The notes beneath the pieces are model-generated. The model worked only from the letters and a program-made list of their open reading frames with translations, made no database searches and was not told where the DNA came from. Of a DNA stretch of 64,000 nt, positions 25,278 to 33,682 are shown in pieces. The stretch is from the NCBI GenBank assembly GCA_040384665.1, contig JAZKIY010000009.1:133168-197167 (forward strand), given 5' to 3'. The stretch comes from PCRC01 sp040384665. Its GTDB lineage: Bacteria > Pseudomonadota > Gammaproteobacteria > Burkholderiales > Burkholderiaceae_C. The position numbers and the translations under genes were made by a program. The number at the start of each line of letters is the position of its first letter. Position 1 is the first letter of the stretch.

Positions 25278-27035
25278 ATGAACCCACCCAATAAAGCGCC
25301 GCCTGGCGAAATCATCCAGGCACTCAAGCAGTTCAAGAGCGCCTTCCGGTCGGTTGGACTGTTCAGCATGATCATCAACATCTTGATGCTTGTGCCATCC
25401 ATTTACATGCTGCAGGTCTATGACCGTGCCTTGCCCAGCCGCAACGAGTACACCTTGCTCATGCTGACGCTGATCATGTTAGGCATGTTTGCGCTGATGG
25501 CCGCGCTGGAATACGTTCGTAGTTTGGTCATCATTCGCGTCGGTGCACAAATCGATATGCAGATGAACCATCGAATTTACACCGCTGCCTTCGAGCAAAA
25601 CTTGAAAAAATCGGGTGCCAATGCTGGGCAGGCGCTAGGTGATTTGACAACCATTCGTCAGTTTGTGACCGGCAATGGGCTGTTTGCATTTTTTGATGCG
25701 CCTTGGTTCCCCGTCTACTTGGCGGTCATCTTTTATTTCAATACCACCTTGGGGATCTTCGCGTTGGGGGGATCGGTATTGTTGGTGGCATTGGCTTGGG
25801 CCAATGAACTGGTGTCACGCAAACCACTGAAAGAAGCCAACACCATGGCTGTGGTGTCCGGGCAAATGGCCACCAATAATTTGCGCAATGCCGAGGTCAT
25901 CGAAGCTATGGGCATGCTGCCTGGGCTGCGCAATCGCTGGTTTGGTTTGCACGAGAAATTCCTGCATTTGCAGGCAGAGGCCAGCGAAAAGTCCGCCACT
26001 ATCACCTCGATGACCAAATTTGTCCGGATGTCCATCCAATCGCTGGTTTTGGGACTTGGTGCGCTATTGGCCATTGAAGGCGTGATCACGCCGGGCATGA
26101 TGATCGCTGCGTCCATCCTTGTGGGGCGGGCGCTCAGTCCGGTGGAGCAATTGATTGGCAGTTGGAAGCAGTTTTCTACCGTTCGAAGTGCCTATGACCG
26201 GTTAAGCCAACTGTTGGATGCAAACCCACCCAGAACACCAGGTATGTCGTTGCCTGCACCAGAGGGGCGAATTCAGTTCGAATCGGTCAGTGCTGCCCCT
26301 CCGGGGACTCAGATCGCCGTGTTGAAAAACGTCAGCTTTGCCATTGCACCGGGTGATGTGCTTGGTGTGATCGGCCCTAGTGCTTCTGGAAAATCGTCCA
26401 TGGCACGGGTGTTGGTTGGCGTCTGGCCTGCAGGCATTGGTAAGGTTCGGTTAGATGGCGCTGATATCTACCGCTGGAACAAAGATGAGTTGGGTCCTCA
26501 TATTGGCTATTTGCCTCAAGACATTGAATTGTTTGCGGGAACGGTCAGCGAAAACATTGCCCGATTTGGTGAGGTGGATTCAGACCGCGTGATCGAAGCG
26601 GCTCGACTCGCGGGCGTGCACGAACTGATTCTCCGGTTTCCTAACGGCTACGACACGCAGATTGGTGACGCAGGCGGAGGATTGTCTGGCGGTCAAAGGC
26701 AGCGTATCGGTCTGGCTCGGGCGCTGTATGGCTCCCCGTCTCTGGTTGTTCTGGATGAGCCCAATTCCAATCTGGACGATGCTGGCGAGCGCGCACTGGC
26801 GGCAGCTGTGACGCATCTGCGTGAACAAGGAACGACGGTGGTCGTGATCTCACACCGAACAAGCCTTCTGGGTGTGACCAACAAGTTGATGCTGTTGATG
26901 GATGGCGCTATCCAGGCTTTTGGGCCTACGAGAGAGGTGCTTGATGGGATCGCGCGTAATGCCGCCGCTACGACAACTCCCGCGATCGCCCAGCCACAGA
27001 TTGCCCCGCAGCGCGCAGCAGAAAGTACAACATGA
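25278..27035 (+). CDS. Type I secretion system permease/ATPase (PrtD/RsaD type)
   Basis: 585-aa ABC half-transporter. The N-terminal half has about six transmembrane helices (SMIINILMLVPSIYMLQVYDR, LLMLTLIMLGMFALM, ...); the C-terminal nucleotide-binding domain has Walker A GPSASGKSS, signature LSGGQRQRIG, and Walker B LVVLDEPNSNLD. There is no C39 peptidase or CLD domain, which places it with exporters of RTX proteins, proteases and S-layer proteins (PrtD, RsaD, SapD). I start at ATG 25278 (MNPPNKAPPGEI). The HlyD gene overlaps its stop by 4 bp. Likely substrates are the two DUF4214/RTX proteins at 46 and 55 kb. Confidence 0.93.
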   Translation: MNPPNKAPPGEIIQALKQFKSAFRSVGLFSMIINILMLVPSIYMLQVYDRALPSRNEYTLLMLTLIMLGMFALMAALEYVRSLVIIRVGAQIDMQMNHRIYTAAFEQNLKKSGANAGQALGDLTTIRQFVTGNGLFAFFDAPWFPVYLAVIFYFNTTLGIFALGGSVLLVALAWANELVSRKPLKEANTMAVVSGQMATNNLRNAEVIEAMGMLPGLRNRWFGLHEKFLHLQAEASEKSATITSMTKFVRMSIQSLVLGLGALLAIEGVITPGMMIAASILVGRALSPVEQLIGSWKQFSTVRSAYDRLSQLLDANPPRTPGMSLPAPEGRIQFESVSAAPPGTQIAVLKNVSFAIAPGDVLGVIGPSASGKSSMARVLVGVWPAGIGKVRLDGADIYRWNKDELGPHIGYLPQDIELFAGTVSENIARFGEVDSDRVIEAARLAGVHELILRFPNGYDTQIGDAGGGLSGGQRQRIGLARALYGSPSLVVLDEPNSNLDDAGERALAAAVTHLREQGTTVVVISHRTSLLGVTNKLMLLMDGAIQAFGPTREVLDGIARNAAATTTPAIAQPQIAPQRAAESTT

Positions 27036-28405
27036 GCAACGAAAACGTCCCATCTGTTGAGACTGATGGTCAAGCATACCCACAAGCTACGAAGGTGGCC
27101 TCTGAACTGCTGGGCGGTGGTCGGCTTGATGAGCGTCGGTTCGCCTGGGTTGGTTGGGCTGTAGTAGTTTTCGGATTTTTTGGATTCGTGGCTTGGGCCG
27201 CTTTTGCGCCCTTGGATCAAGGTGTTCCCGTGCCCGGAACTGTTGTGGTCGACGGCAACCGCAAATCGGTTCAACACCCGACCGGTGGGATTGTGGATAC
27301 CATTTTGGTCGGTGAGGGCGATGTGGTTAAACCGGGACAGATTCTGGTGCGCATGAACAACACCCAGACAAAGGCGCAAGCTGAAATATTGCGTTCTCAG
27401 CTTGCAACCGCTCAAGCCATTCAGGCTCGCTTACAGGCGGAACGTGATGGTGCGTCTCAGCCAGTTTTCAACCCTGAATTGCTGTCGCGGACCAATGAAC
27501 CTGCCATTGCGGCCGCGATGGCGCTGCAAAGACAACTCCTATCAAGCCGGCGTTCTGCTCTTGAAAGTGATTTGAGGGCAACCGATGAGGCCATTCGAGG
27601 TTACGAATCGCAGCAGCAAGGCGTCATCAATGGACGCGAAAGCCGTAAGCTTCAACAGGCATCCCTGAAGGAGCAGTTGACCAATATCCGTGAACTCGCT
27701 GAACAAGGGTACGTGCCGCGTGTGCGATTGCTCGAAACCGAACGGCTGTATGCCCAAATTAATGCCTCACTGTCCGATGATGAGGCGACGCTCGGCCGGG
27801 TGCGCAGTCAGATACTGGAGCTCAAGCTGCGCTTGAATCTGCGCAAAGACGAGTATCAAAAGGAAGTTCGTACCCAACTGACAGAGATCCAGCGAGACGT
27901 GGAGACCTTGTCCAGCCGCTTGGCCGCTGCGGAGTTTGAAATGGCAAACACGGAAGTTCGTGCGCCAGCGGAGGGGCTGATCGTCGGCGTGGCAATCTTT
28001 ACCAATGGTGGTGTGATAGGACCTGGATTCAGGATGATGGACATCGTCCCACAGGATCAGCCTTTGGAAGTGGAGGGACAAGTACCTGTACACCTCGTGG
28101 ACAAGGTGCATGCTGGTTTGCCAGTAGACATGCTTTTCCCGGCGCTGAACCAAACCAAGACTCCGCGCGTCAGGGGCGAAGTCACGAGCGTGTCAGCCGA
28201 CCGCCTTGTTGATGAGGCTACCCGCCAGCCTTATTACAAACTCAAAGCCAAGGTTAGCCCCGAAGGTATTCGGCAGCTTGCCAAGCAGCACATTCGGCCG
28301 GGCATGCCTGTCGAGGTGTTTGTAAAGACTGGCGAGCGTTCACTCTTTAATTATCTGTTCAAGCCAATCAAAGACCGTGCCGCAACCGCGTTGACCGAGG
28401 AATAA
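27032..28405 (+). CDS. Type I secretion periplasmic adaptor (HlyD family)
   Basis: 457-aa membrane-fusion protein linking the ABC exporter to the outer-membrane channel. It has a short cytoplasmic tail, one transmembrane helix at about residues 45-65 (WVGWAVVVFGFFGFVAWAAF), a biotinyl-lipoyl-like segment (GGIVDTILVGEGDVVKPGQ), long helical hairpin residues ~105-300 and the C-terminal HlyD barrel with VEVFVKTGERSLFNYL, a family end motif. The start overlaps the ABC gene stop (ATGA). The TolC-type gene starts 1 bp after its stop, so the three genes form a tight operon. Confidence 0.94.
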   Translation: MSNENVPSVETDGQAYPQATKVASELLGGGRLDERRFAWVGWAVVVFGFFGFVAWAAFAPLDQGVPVPGTVVVDGNRKSVQHPTGGIVDTILVGEGDVVKPGQILVRMNNTQTKAQAEILRSQLATAQAIQARLQAERDGASQPVFNPELLSRTNEPAIAAAMALQRQLLSSRRSALESDLRATDEAIRGYESQQQGVINGRESRKLQQASLKEQLTNIRELAEQGYVPRVRLLETERLYAQINASLSDDEATLGRVRSQILELKLRLNLRKDEYQKEVRTQLTEIQRDVETLSSRLAAAEFEMANTEVRAPAEGLIVGVAIFTNGGVIGPGFRMMDIVPQDQPLEVEGQVPVHLVDKVHAGLPVDMLFPALNQTKTPRVRGEVTSVSADRLVDEATRQPYYKLKAKVSPEGIRQLAKQHIRPGMPVEVFVKTGERSLFNYLFKPIKDRAATALTEE

Positions 28406-28406
28406 C

Positions 28407-29783
28407 ATGATGCTCTGTTTCGTTAGCCGTCAATCCGTTTTGGCGTTGTCGCTGTCGGGGCTTGCTGCTCTGTGGTTACCCGCGGCTTATGCACTCGGCT
28501 TGCAAGACGCTTATCAGGCGGCATTAGGTCATGATCCCAAATTCAGGGCAGCACAGAAGGACCTTGAGGCCAGCGCTGAGTCTCGTGCTATCGGCCGCTC
28601 CTATCTGCTGCCCGAGGTCACGTTCGGTGCTTCTCGGGGTAGAAATGCACTGGACCGTACAGTTGGGCGCACCTCGGACAGCTTGAATTACGACAGCAGC
28701 AGCGCAGCATTGCAACTTCGCCAACCGTTGTTCAACCGTGAGTTTGCAGCGCGCTATCGACAGGGCGAAGTACAGGCTCGGTATGGCGAAGTCCAGTTTG
28801 CAATCCGCAACAACGAACTGATCCTGCGGATGTTGGAGGCGTACACAAATCTGCTGTTGACTTATGAACAAGTCAATCTCGCAGAAGCCCAAGCCAGTGC
28901 ATATGCTGAACAGCTGCGGAGCAGTGAGCGTGCATTCAAATTGGGAGAAGGCACACAGACCGACGTGCTTGAAGCACGCGCAAGCCACCAGCTTGCGCTG
29001 GCACAGATCATTGAGGCGCGCGGTGGCCTGGACAACGCCGCATCCATTCTTAGCGGAATCATTGGCCCCGACCTCAAGGCTGCACCGCGCCATCTGGGGC
29101 GTCAGTTTGATTTTGTCAAATTGGATCCCGACTCGTTAGAAAAGTGGCAAGTAACAGCACTTGATCGGAGTAGTGAAATCGAACTTCGGCGTCAAGTGGT
29201 TAGAAATGCGAGTGAGCAACTTGCCATCGCCACGGCTGCCCAGTACCCGCGCCTGGATTTGACCGCCAGCATCAGCCGAAGTGAATCTGACTCTATCAAC
29301 ACCATCAACCAGACCAACGCCCAAAAAAGCATCGGGCTGCAACTCAACGTGCCGCTGTATTCTGGTGGCCGCACAAGTGCCCAAGTGCGTCAAAGTGAGG
29401 CAACCTTGGGTCGTGCGGAAGCTGAATTAGCCGACATCACGCAAGAGATCGAGGTGGAATTGCGCCGACAGTTCAATGCGCTACAGGGTGGTGCCCAGCG
29501 CATTGATGCGCTGGGCAAGGCGCTGGACTCGGCCACTTTGCTAATTGAGGCTACGCGCAAGAGCGTTTTGGGAGGTGTGCGGGTGACGTTGGATGTGCTC
29601 AATGCCGAGCAGCGCAAGTACACCGTTGAGCGTGATCTGGCTCAAGCCCGATTCACTTATTTACAAGCGTGGCTGCGCTTGCGTTCGGCAGCGGGTCTGC
29701 TTCAGCCAGACGACCTGGCTGCTATGGAGGGTTATCTGAGCCCGGGCAGTGGTGCCTACATGCCGATGTTCTCCAAACCCTGA
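28407..29783 (+). CDS. TolC-family outer-membrane channel
   Basis: 458-aa outer-membrane efflux protein. A Sec signal peptide (ALSLSGLAALWLPAAYA, cleavage before LGLQDAY) precedes the two repeated TolC domains; characteristic segments include LQDAYQAALGHDPKFRAA, RQPLFNREFAARYRQGE, LNVPLYSGGRTSAQVRQ and VTLDVLNAEQR. It belongs to the branch used by PrtF/RsaF-like type I systems. Start is ATG 28407 in AACATGATG; the second ATG (28410) is equally possible. It is the last gene of the secretion operon; a glycosyltransferase follows after 54 bp. Confidence 0.94.
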   Translation: MMLCFVSRQSVLALSLSGLAALWLPAAYALGLQDAYQAALGHDPKFRAAQKDLEASAESRAIGRSYLLPEVTFGASRGRNALDRTVGRTSDSLNYDSSSAALQLRQPLFNREFAARYRQGEVQARYGEVQFAIRNNELILRMLEAYTNLLLTYEQVNLAEAQASAYAEQLRSSERAFKLGEGTQTDVLEARASHQLALAQIIEARGGLDNAASILSGIIGPDLKAAPRHLGRQFDFVKLDPDSLEKWQVTALDRSSEIELRRQVVRNASEQLAIATAAQYPRLDLTASISRSESDSINTINQTNAQKSIGLQLNVPLYSGGRTSAQVRQSEATLGRAEAELADITQEIEVELRRQFNALQGGAQRIDALGKALDSATLLIEATRKSVLGGVRVTLDVLNAEQRKYTVERDLAQARFTYLQAWLRLRSAAGLLQPDDLAAMEGYLSPGSGAYMPMFSKP

Positions 29784-29837
29784 TTTGGACTTATTCGTGC
29801 AGTTGGTGCGCGTTACCTGTTTTTGATATCAGGCCCC

Positions 29838-30950
29838 ATGCGTGTACTACACGTCTATAAGACTTACTACCCTGACACGATAGGCGGAGTCGAGCAGGTC
29901 TTGTTCCAGCTGACCAAGAGTTTGGCCGCCCTCGGGGTAGAAAATAGACTTTTTGTGCTGAGTCCTGACGCCCAACCCGATGTCATTGAGCGGTCCGAAG
30001 TCAAAATAATTCGCTGCAGATACACGCTTCAAATGGCCTCTACCCCAATGGCTTTATGGGCGTTGCCGGTGTTTCGTGCGCAACTGCAATGGGCGGATGT
30101 TGTTCATTACCAGTTTCCTTGGCCATTTGCTGATCTCCTGCATTTCATGGCCGGCGTACGCCGGCCGAGCGTGGTGACCTATCAGTCAGATGTAGTTCGG
30201 CAGACACTTCTTTTGGGAATCTACCGACCACTGATGCGACGTTTTTTGCGCTCAGTGGACCGCGTCGTTGCCACATCGCCTAACTACCTGAATACCAGCC
30301 CTGTGCTTTCGACTTTGGGTCGGGTGGTCGATGTCATCCCTAATGGACTGGACGCCAAGAGCCAGTCGCAGGCCAGCACCGAGAAATTGTCGTTTTGGCA
30401 GCACAGGCTCGGGAGTGGTTTTTTCCTGTTTGTTGGTGTGTTGCGGTACTACAAAGGCTTGCATACCTTGGTGGCGGCTGCCAGGCATGTGCGCAAGACG
30501 ATTGTGATCGCAGGTGATGGCCCCGAGTACCGTGCCTTAGTCGCACAGGCGAAGGCCCTAGATCTCAATCATGTGAAGTTCATTGGTCAAGTGAGCGATG
30601 AAGACAAAGCTGCGTTATTTCAGTTGGCGTTGGCTTTTGTGTTTCCGTCACATGTGAGGTCAGAAGCGTTCGGCATGTCGTTGGTCGAAGCTGCAAGCTA
30701 TGGTTTGCCAATGATCAGTTGCGAAATCGGGACAGGGACGACATTTGTCAACCTCCCAGGCGAAACTGGTCTTGCGGTGCCACCTGAAGATCCGGAAGCT
30801 CTCGCCATCGCGATGCAGGCACTGCTTTCGGACCCAAATAGAACCAGCCTCATGGGACAAGCAGCAAAGCAAAGATATGCGCGCAAGTTCACCGCAAATG
30901 TGATGGCCTCACGCTACTTCGCACTCTACCGCGAATTGGTTGAGTCATGA
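29838..30950 (+). CDS. Glycosyltransferase, GT4 family
   Basis: 370-aa GT-B fold enzyme. N-terminal MRVLHVYKTYYPDTIGGVE carries the family glycine loop; the C-terminal nucleotide-sugar domain has FVGVLRYYKGLHTLV, GDGPEYRALV and the conserved EAFGMSLVEAASYGLP (EX7E). It probably adds a sugar to the surface polysaccharide on the cytoplasmic side; donor and linkage are unknown. I start at ATG 29838 because MRVLHVYK is the usual N-terminus. It lies directly after the type I secretion operon, which links export and glycan genes. Confidence 0.9.
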   Translation: MRVLHVYKTYYPDTIGGVEQVLFQLTKSLAALGVENRLFVLSPDAQPDVIERSEVKIIRCRYTLQMASTPMALWALPVFRAQLQWADVVHYQFPWPFADLLHFMAGVRRPSVVTYQSDVVRQTLLLGIYRPLMRRFLRSVDRVVATSPNYLNTSPVLSTLGRVVDVIPNGLDAKSQSQASTEKLSFWQHRLGSGFFLFVGVLRYYKGLHTLVAAARHVRKTIVIAGDGPEYRALVAQAKALDLNHVKFIGQVSDEDKAALFQLALAFVFPSHVRSEAFGMSLVEAASYGLPMISCEIGTGTTFVNLPGETGLAVPPEDPEALAIAMQALLSDPNRTSLMGQAAKQRYARKFTANVMASRYFALYRELVES

Positions 30951-30980
30951 TGGGGCGTTACTGTGGCGCGCAAGCGGGCC

Positions 30981-31700
30981 TTAATGCTTGTCGTCGGTGT
31001 CGGCATCGTGGCTAGACAAAGCGCGCAATGCGACTGGGTCACGCACGATCAGCCGATGGTTATCTTTTTCGACAATGCCTCGGTCTAGCAGTACTTTGAT
31101 AGCGCGAGACACGGTTTCACGACTTGTATTCGCCATGATGGCGAGTTCTTGTTGTTTTGGAACATGTTGCACCACAACGAGCCCCCCAGGCGCAATGGTG
31201 CACAAGCGCTGCAGAAGCGCAAATACGCGTTGTGAGGCGTTTGGCAAGCAGAGTATGGTTTGGTAAACCGATGCTGCACGCAGTTTCTTCGCGAGTCCTC
31301 GGATTACGCGCTCAGCGACCAGCGCGTTCTGGTGGAACAGTGTGAGCGACTGGGCCTTGGGCAAGAAAGCAACCACGGAGGCTTCCATGGCGATTACCGA
31401 GGCAGAGCGCGGGAGGTCGTCAATGACAGCCAGTTCGCCAAAGTAGTCACCAGCGACTAGAAGGTTCAAGCCGATTTCACGTCCGCTCTCTGTAATATCC
31501 AAAACCTGCATGCGCCCGCTGATCAGAAACATCAAGTGATCGCCAGCCGAGCCTTTCAAGATGGCCGACTCCTTTTTTTCTACATCGCGCCACGTAATGC
31601 TCTGGGCAATTTGTGAAAGCGTCGCTTCATCAACGCCGACAAGCAACGGCAGGCGGGCCAGCTGCATCACTGTTTCTTGGGCGGTGCGACTTGGTTTCAT
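30981..31700 (-). CDS. Crp/Fnr-family transcriptional regulator with Crp-like residues
   Basis: 239 aa. The N-terminal cyclic-nucleotide-binding domain has GDYFGELAVIDDLPRSASV, which keeps the Gly-Glu-Leu and Arg-Ser residues that contact cAMP in E. coli CRP. No Fnr-type cysteine cluster is present. The C-terminal winged helix has NTSRETVSRAIKVL, matching the CRP recognition helix SRETVGR at the three base-contacting residues (Arg, Glu, Arg). This predicts binding to TGTGA-N6-TCACA, and two perfect sites of this form occur at 40875 and 46094. It is divergent from the GDP-D-rhamnose gene pair and close to a membrane adenylate cyclase. Confidence 0.9.
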   Translation of the reverse strand: MKPSRTAQETVMQLARLPLLVGVDEATLSQIAQSITWRDVEKKESAILKGSAGDHLMFLISGRMQVLDITESGREIGLNLLVAGDYFGELAVIDDLPRSASVIAMEASVVAFLPKAQSLTLFHQNALVAERVIRGLAKKLRAASVYQTILCLPNASQRVFALLQRLCTIAPGGLVVVQHVPKQQELAIMANTSRETVSRAIKVLLDRGIVEKDNHRLIVRDPVALRALSSHDADTDDKH

Positions 31701-31789
31701 GGTGTTTCAGTTGACGCAGAATTCAAGCATACGCTGCACGGATAGACTTCAGTTCCTCACAAAATAACAAATATTCGGTATTTCAGTTG

Positions 31790-32707
31790 ATGAAGAAGCT
31801 GTTGGCGACGGGGCATAAAGGGTTTGTTGGTCAGGCTATGGCCAGTCATTTGCGTGCGTCAGTCCAAGACCACGATGTGCAATGGTGTTCACCCCAACAG
31901 TCGTACGACATGTGCGATGTTGCAACAGTACGTGCGTTGCTTGAGGAGCACCGCCCGGATTGGGTGCTTCATCTTGCTGCACAAAGCCATGTCCCCACCG
32001 CGATGAATAATCCTGCGGCCACGCTGCTGGTCAATACAGTAGGTACGGCCAACCTGCTGCAGGTGCTGACAGACATGCAGTTCAAAGGACGTTTACTGTA
32101 CGTTAGTAGCGCAGACGTTTATGGCGCTGTACCCGCGGCCATGCTACCGGTTAGTGAGACGTGGGTGCCCGCGCCGCGCAACCCGTATGCTTCCAGCAAG
32201 CTCGCTGCAGAAATGCTGTGCCTTCAATGGGCCCGCAGTTATCCCTTGGACGTTGTTATTGCCAGGCCCTTCAACCATACAGGGGCTGGCCAAGATATCC
32301 AGTTTGCCTTGCCCGCTTTTGCAAAAGCAGTGGCTGAAATCGCCGTCGGACGGCATGCTCCCTATATCCAGACGGGTGACCTGGACGTGACGCGGGACTT
32401 CTCGGATGTGCGCGATGTGGTGGCGGCCTATCTGTTGTTGTTTCGTCGGGGCCGGAGCAACGAAATTTATAATGTGTGTTCGGGTCGTGAATACCGTCTG
32501 AGCCAAGTGTTGGATGAGATCATGCGGCTTGCCAAGGTCCAGGCGGACACGGCGCGCGACCCAACCCGTCTTCGACCTGCTGAGCAGCGTCGCATGTGCG
32601 GCGACCCTGGAAAGATCACCTCTGAAACCGGTTGGTCGCCCGTTTATAACTTCGAAGAAACTCTCCAGCAATTGCTGGACCAGTGGTTACAGGAATTTCA
32701 AGGATGA
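31790..32707 (+). CDS. rmd: GDP-4-keto-6-deoxy-D-mannose reductase (GDP-D-rhamnose synthesis)
   Basis: 305-aa extended SDR. N-terminal GHKGFVGQAM binds the cofactor; AAQSHVPTAMNNP, YVSSADVYG and the catalytic YASSKLAAE follow; ARPFNHTGAGQ is characteristic of Rmd, and RDFSDVRDVV completes the match. With Gmd it would make GDP-D-rhamnose from GDP-mannose. The ATG at 31790 is used; a TTG sits just before. It overlaps the gmd start by 4 bp (ATGA). Other GDP-keto-sugar reductases are possible but the HTGxGQ segment favours Rmd. Confidence 0.87.
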   Translation: MKKLLATGHKGFVGQAMASHLRASVQDHDVQWCSPQQSYDMCDVATVRALLEEHRPDWVLHLAAQSHVPTAMNNPAATLLVNTVGTANLLQVLTDMQFKGRLLYVSSADVYGAVPAAMLPVSETWVPAPRNPYASSKLAAEMLCLQWARSYPLDVVIARPFNHTGAGQDIQFALPAFAKAVAEIAVGRHAPYIQTGDLDVTRDFSDVRDVVAAYLLLFRRGRSNEIYNVCSGREYRLSQVLDEIMRLAKVQADTARDPTRLRPAEQRRMCGDPGKITSETGWSPVYNFEETLQQLLDQWLQEFQG

Positions 32708-33672
32708 ACAAATCTGCTTTGGTCACCGGTATCACCGGACAGGACGGCGCGTACCTGGCCAAATTGCTGCTGGACAAAGGCTACCGTGTATCTGGATTGC
32801 TGCCCCGACGTTCCAGCGACAGCTTGTGGCGGCTTCGAGAACTTGCCATTGAGGAGGAGGTGCGCTTAATTGACGGTGACATGACCGACCTGAGTTCGCT
32901 GATTCGTGCGGTTGACCAAAGTCAGGCAGATGAAGTCTATAACCTCGCTGCCCAAAGCTTTGTCGGCACCTCATGGCAACAGCCTTTGCTGACGGCACAG
33001 GTATCAGGAGTTGGTGCAGCGAATATGCTGGAGGCCTTGCGCCTTGTCAGGACACAGAGCCGGTTTTACCAAGCCTCTACCAGCGAACTGTTCGGACTGA
33101 TTCAGGCTGCAAAACAGGATGAAACCACACCGTTCTATCCACGCAGCCCTTATGGTGTGGCCAAGCTGTATGCCCATTGGATGACCATCAATTACCGGGA
33201 AAGTCATGCCATGCATGCCAGCACCGGTATTCTGTTCAACCATGAGTCTCCGCTCCGAGGCGTGGAGTTTGTTACCCGAAAAGTAACCGACGCCGTCGCA
33301 CGCATCAAGTTGGGTTTTCAGAAAGAACTGCGGTTGGGAAACATTGACGCGCAGCGTGATTGGGGGTTTGCCGGTGATTATGTGGTGGCGATGTGGCTAA
33401 TGCTTCAGCAACCTAAGGGTGACGATTACGTGGTGGCAACCGGCACCACCACCACTGTTCGTGAGATGTGCCGGATTGCGTTCGCGCATGCTGGCCTGAA
33501 TTACGAGGACCATGTAGTGGTTGACCCAGCATTCTTCAGGCCCGCCGAAGTGGATGTCCTGTTGGGAAATCCAGAAAAGGCTCGTCGTCAACTTGGATGG
33601 TCGCCTACAACCAGTCTTGAGCAACTCATCACCATGATGGTCGATGCGGACATGCGCCGATTGAAGGTCTGA
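32704..33672 (+). CDS. gmd: GDP-mannose 4,6-dehydratase
   Basis: 322-aa NADP-dependent extended SDR converting GDP-mannose to GDP-4-keto-6-deoxymannose. Motifs: TGITGQDGAYLAKLLL, NLAAQSFVGTSW, ASTSELFGL, catalytic YGVAKLYAHW, FNHESPLRG, NIDAQRDWGFAGDYV. It is somewhat shorter than E. coli Gmd (373 aa) but matches the ~320-340 aa form common in bacteria making D-rhamnose. It overlaps rmd and ends 10 bp before the convergent beta-barrel gene. No GDP-mannose pyrophosphorylase gene is in the window. Confidence 0.95.
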   Translation: MNKSALVTGITGQDGAYLAKLLLDKGYRVSGLLPRRSSDSLWRLRELAIEEEVRLIDGDMTDLSSLIRAVDQSQADEVYNLAAQSFVGTSWQQPLLTAQVSGVGAANMLEALRLVRTQSRFYQASTSELFGLIQAAKQDETTPFYPRSPYGVAKLYAHWMTINYRESHAMHASTGILFNHESPLRGVEFVTRKVTDAVARIKLGFQKELRLGNIDAQRDWGFAGDYVVAMWLMLQQPKGDDYVVATGTTTTVREMCRIAFAHAGLNYEDHVVVDPAFFRPAEVDVLLGNPEKARRQLGWSPTTSLEQLITMMVDADMRRLKV

Positions 33673-33682
33673 TCGGAATAGA

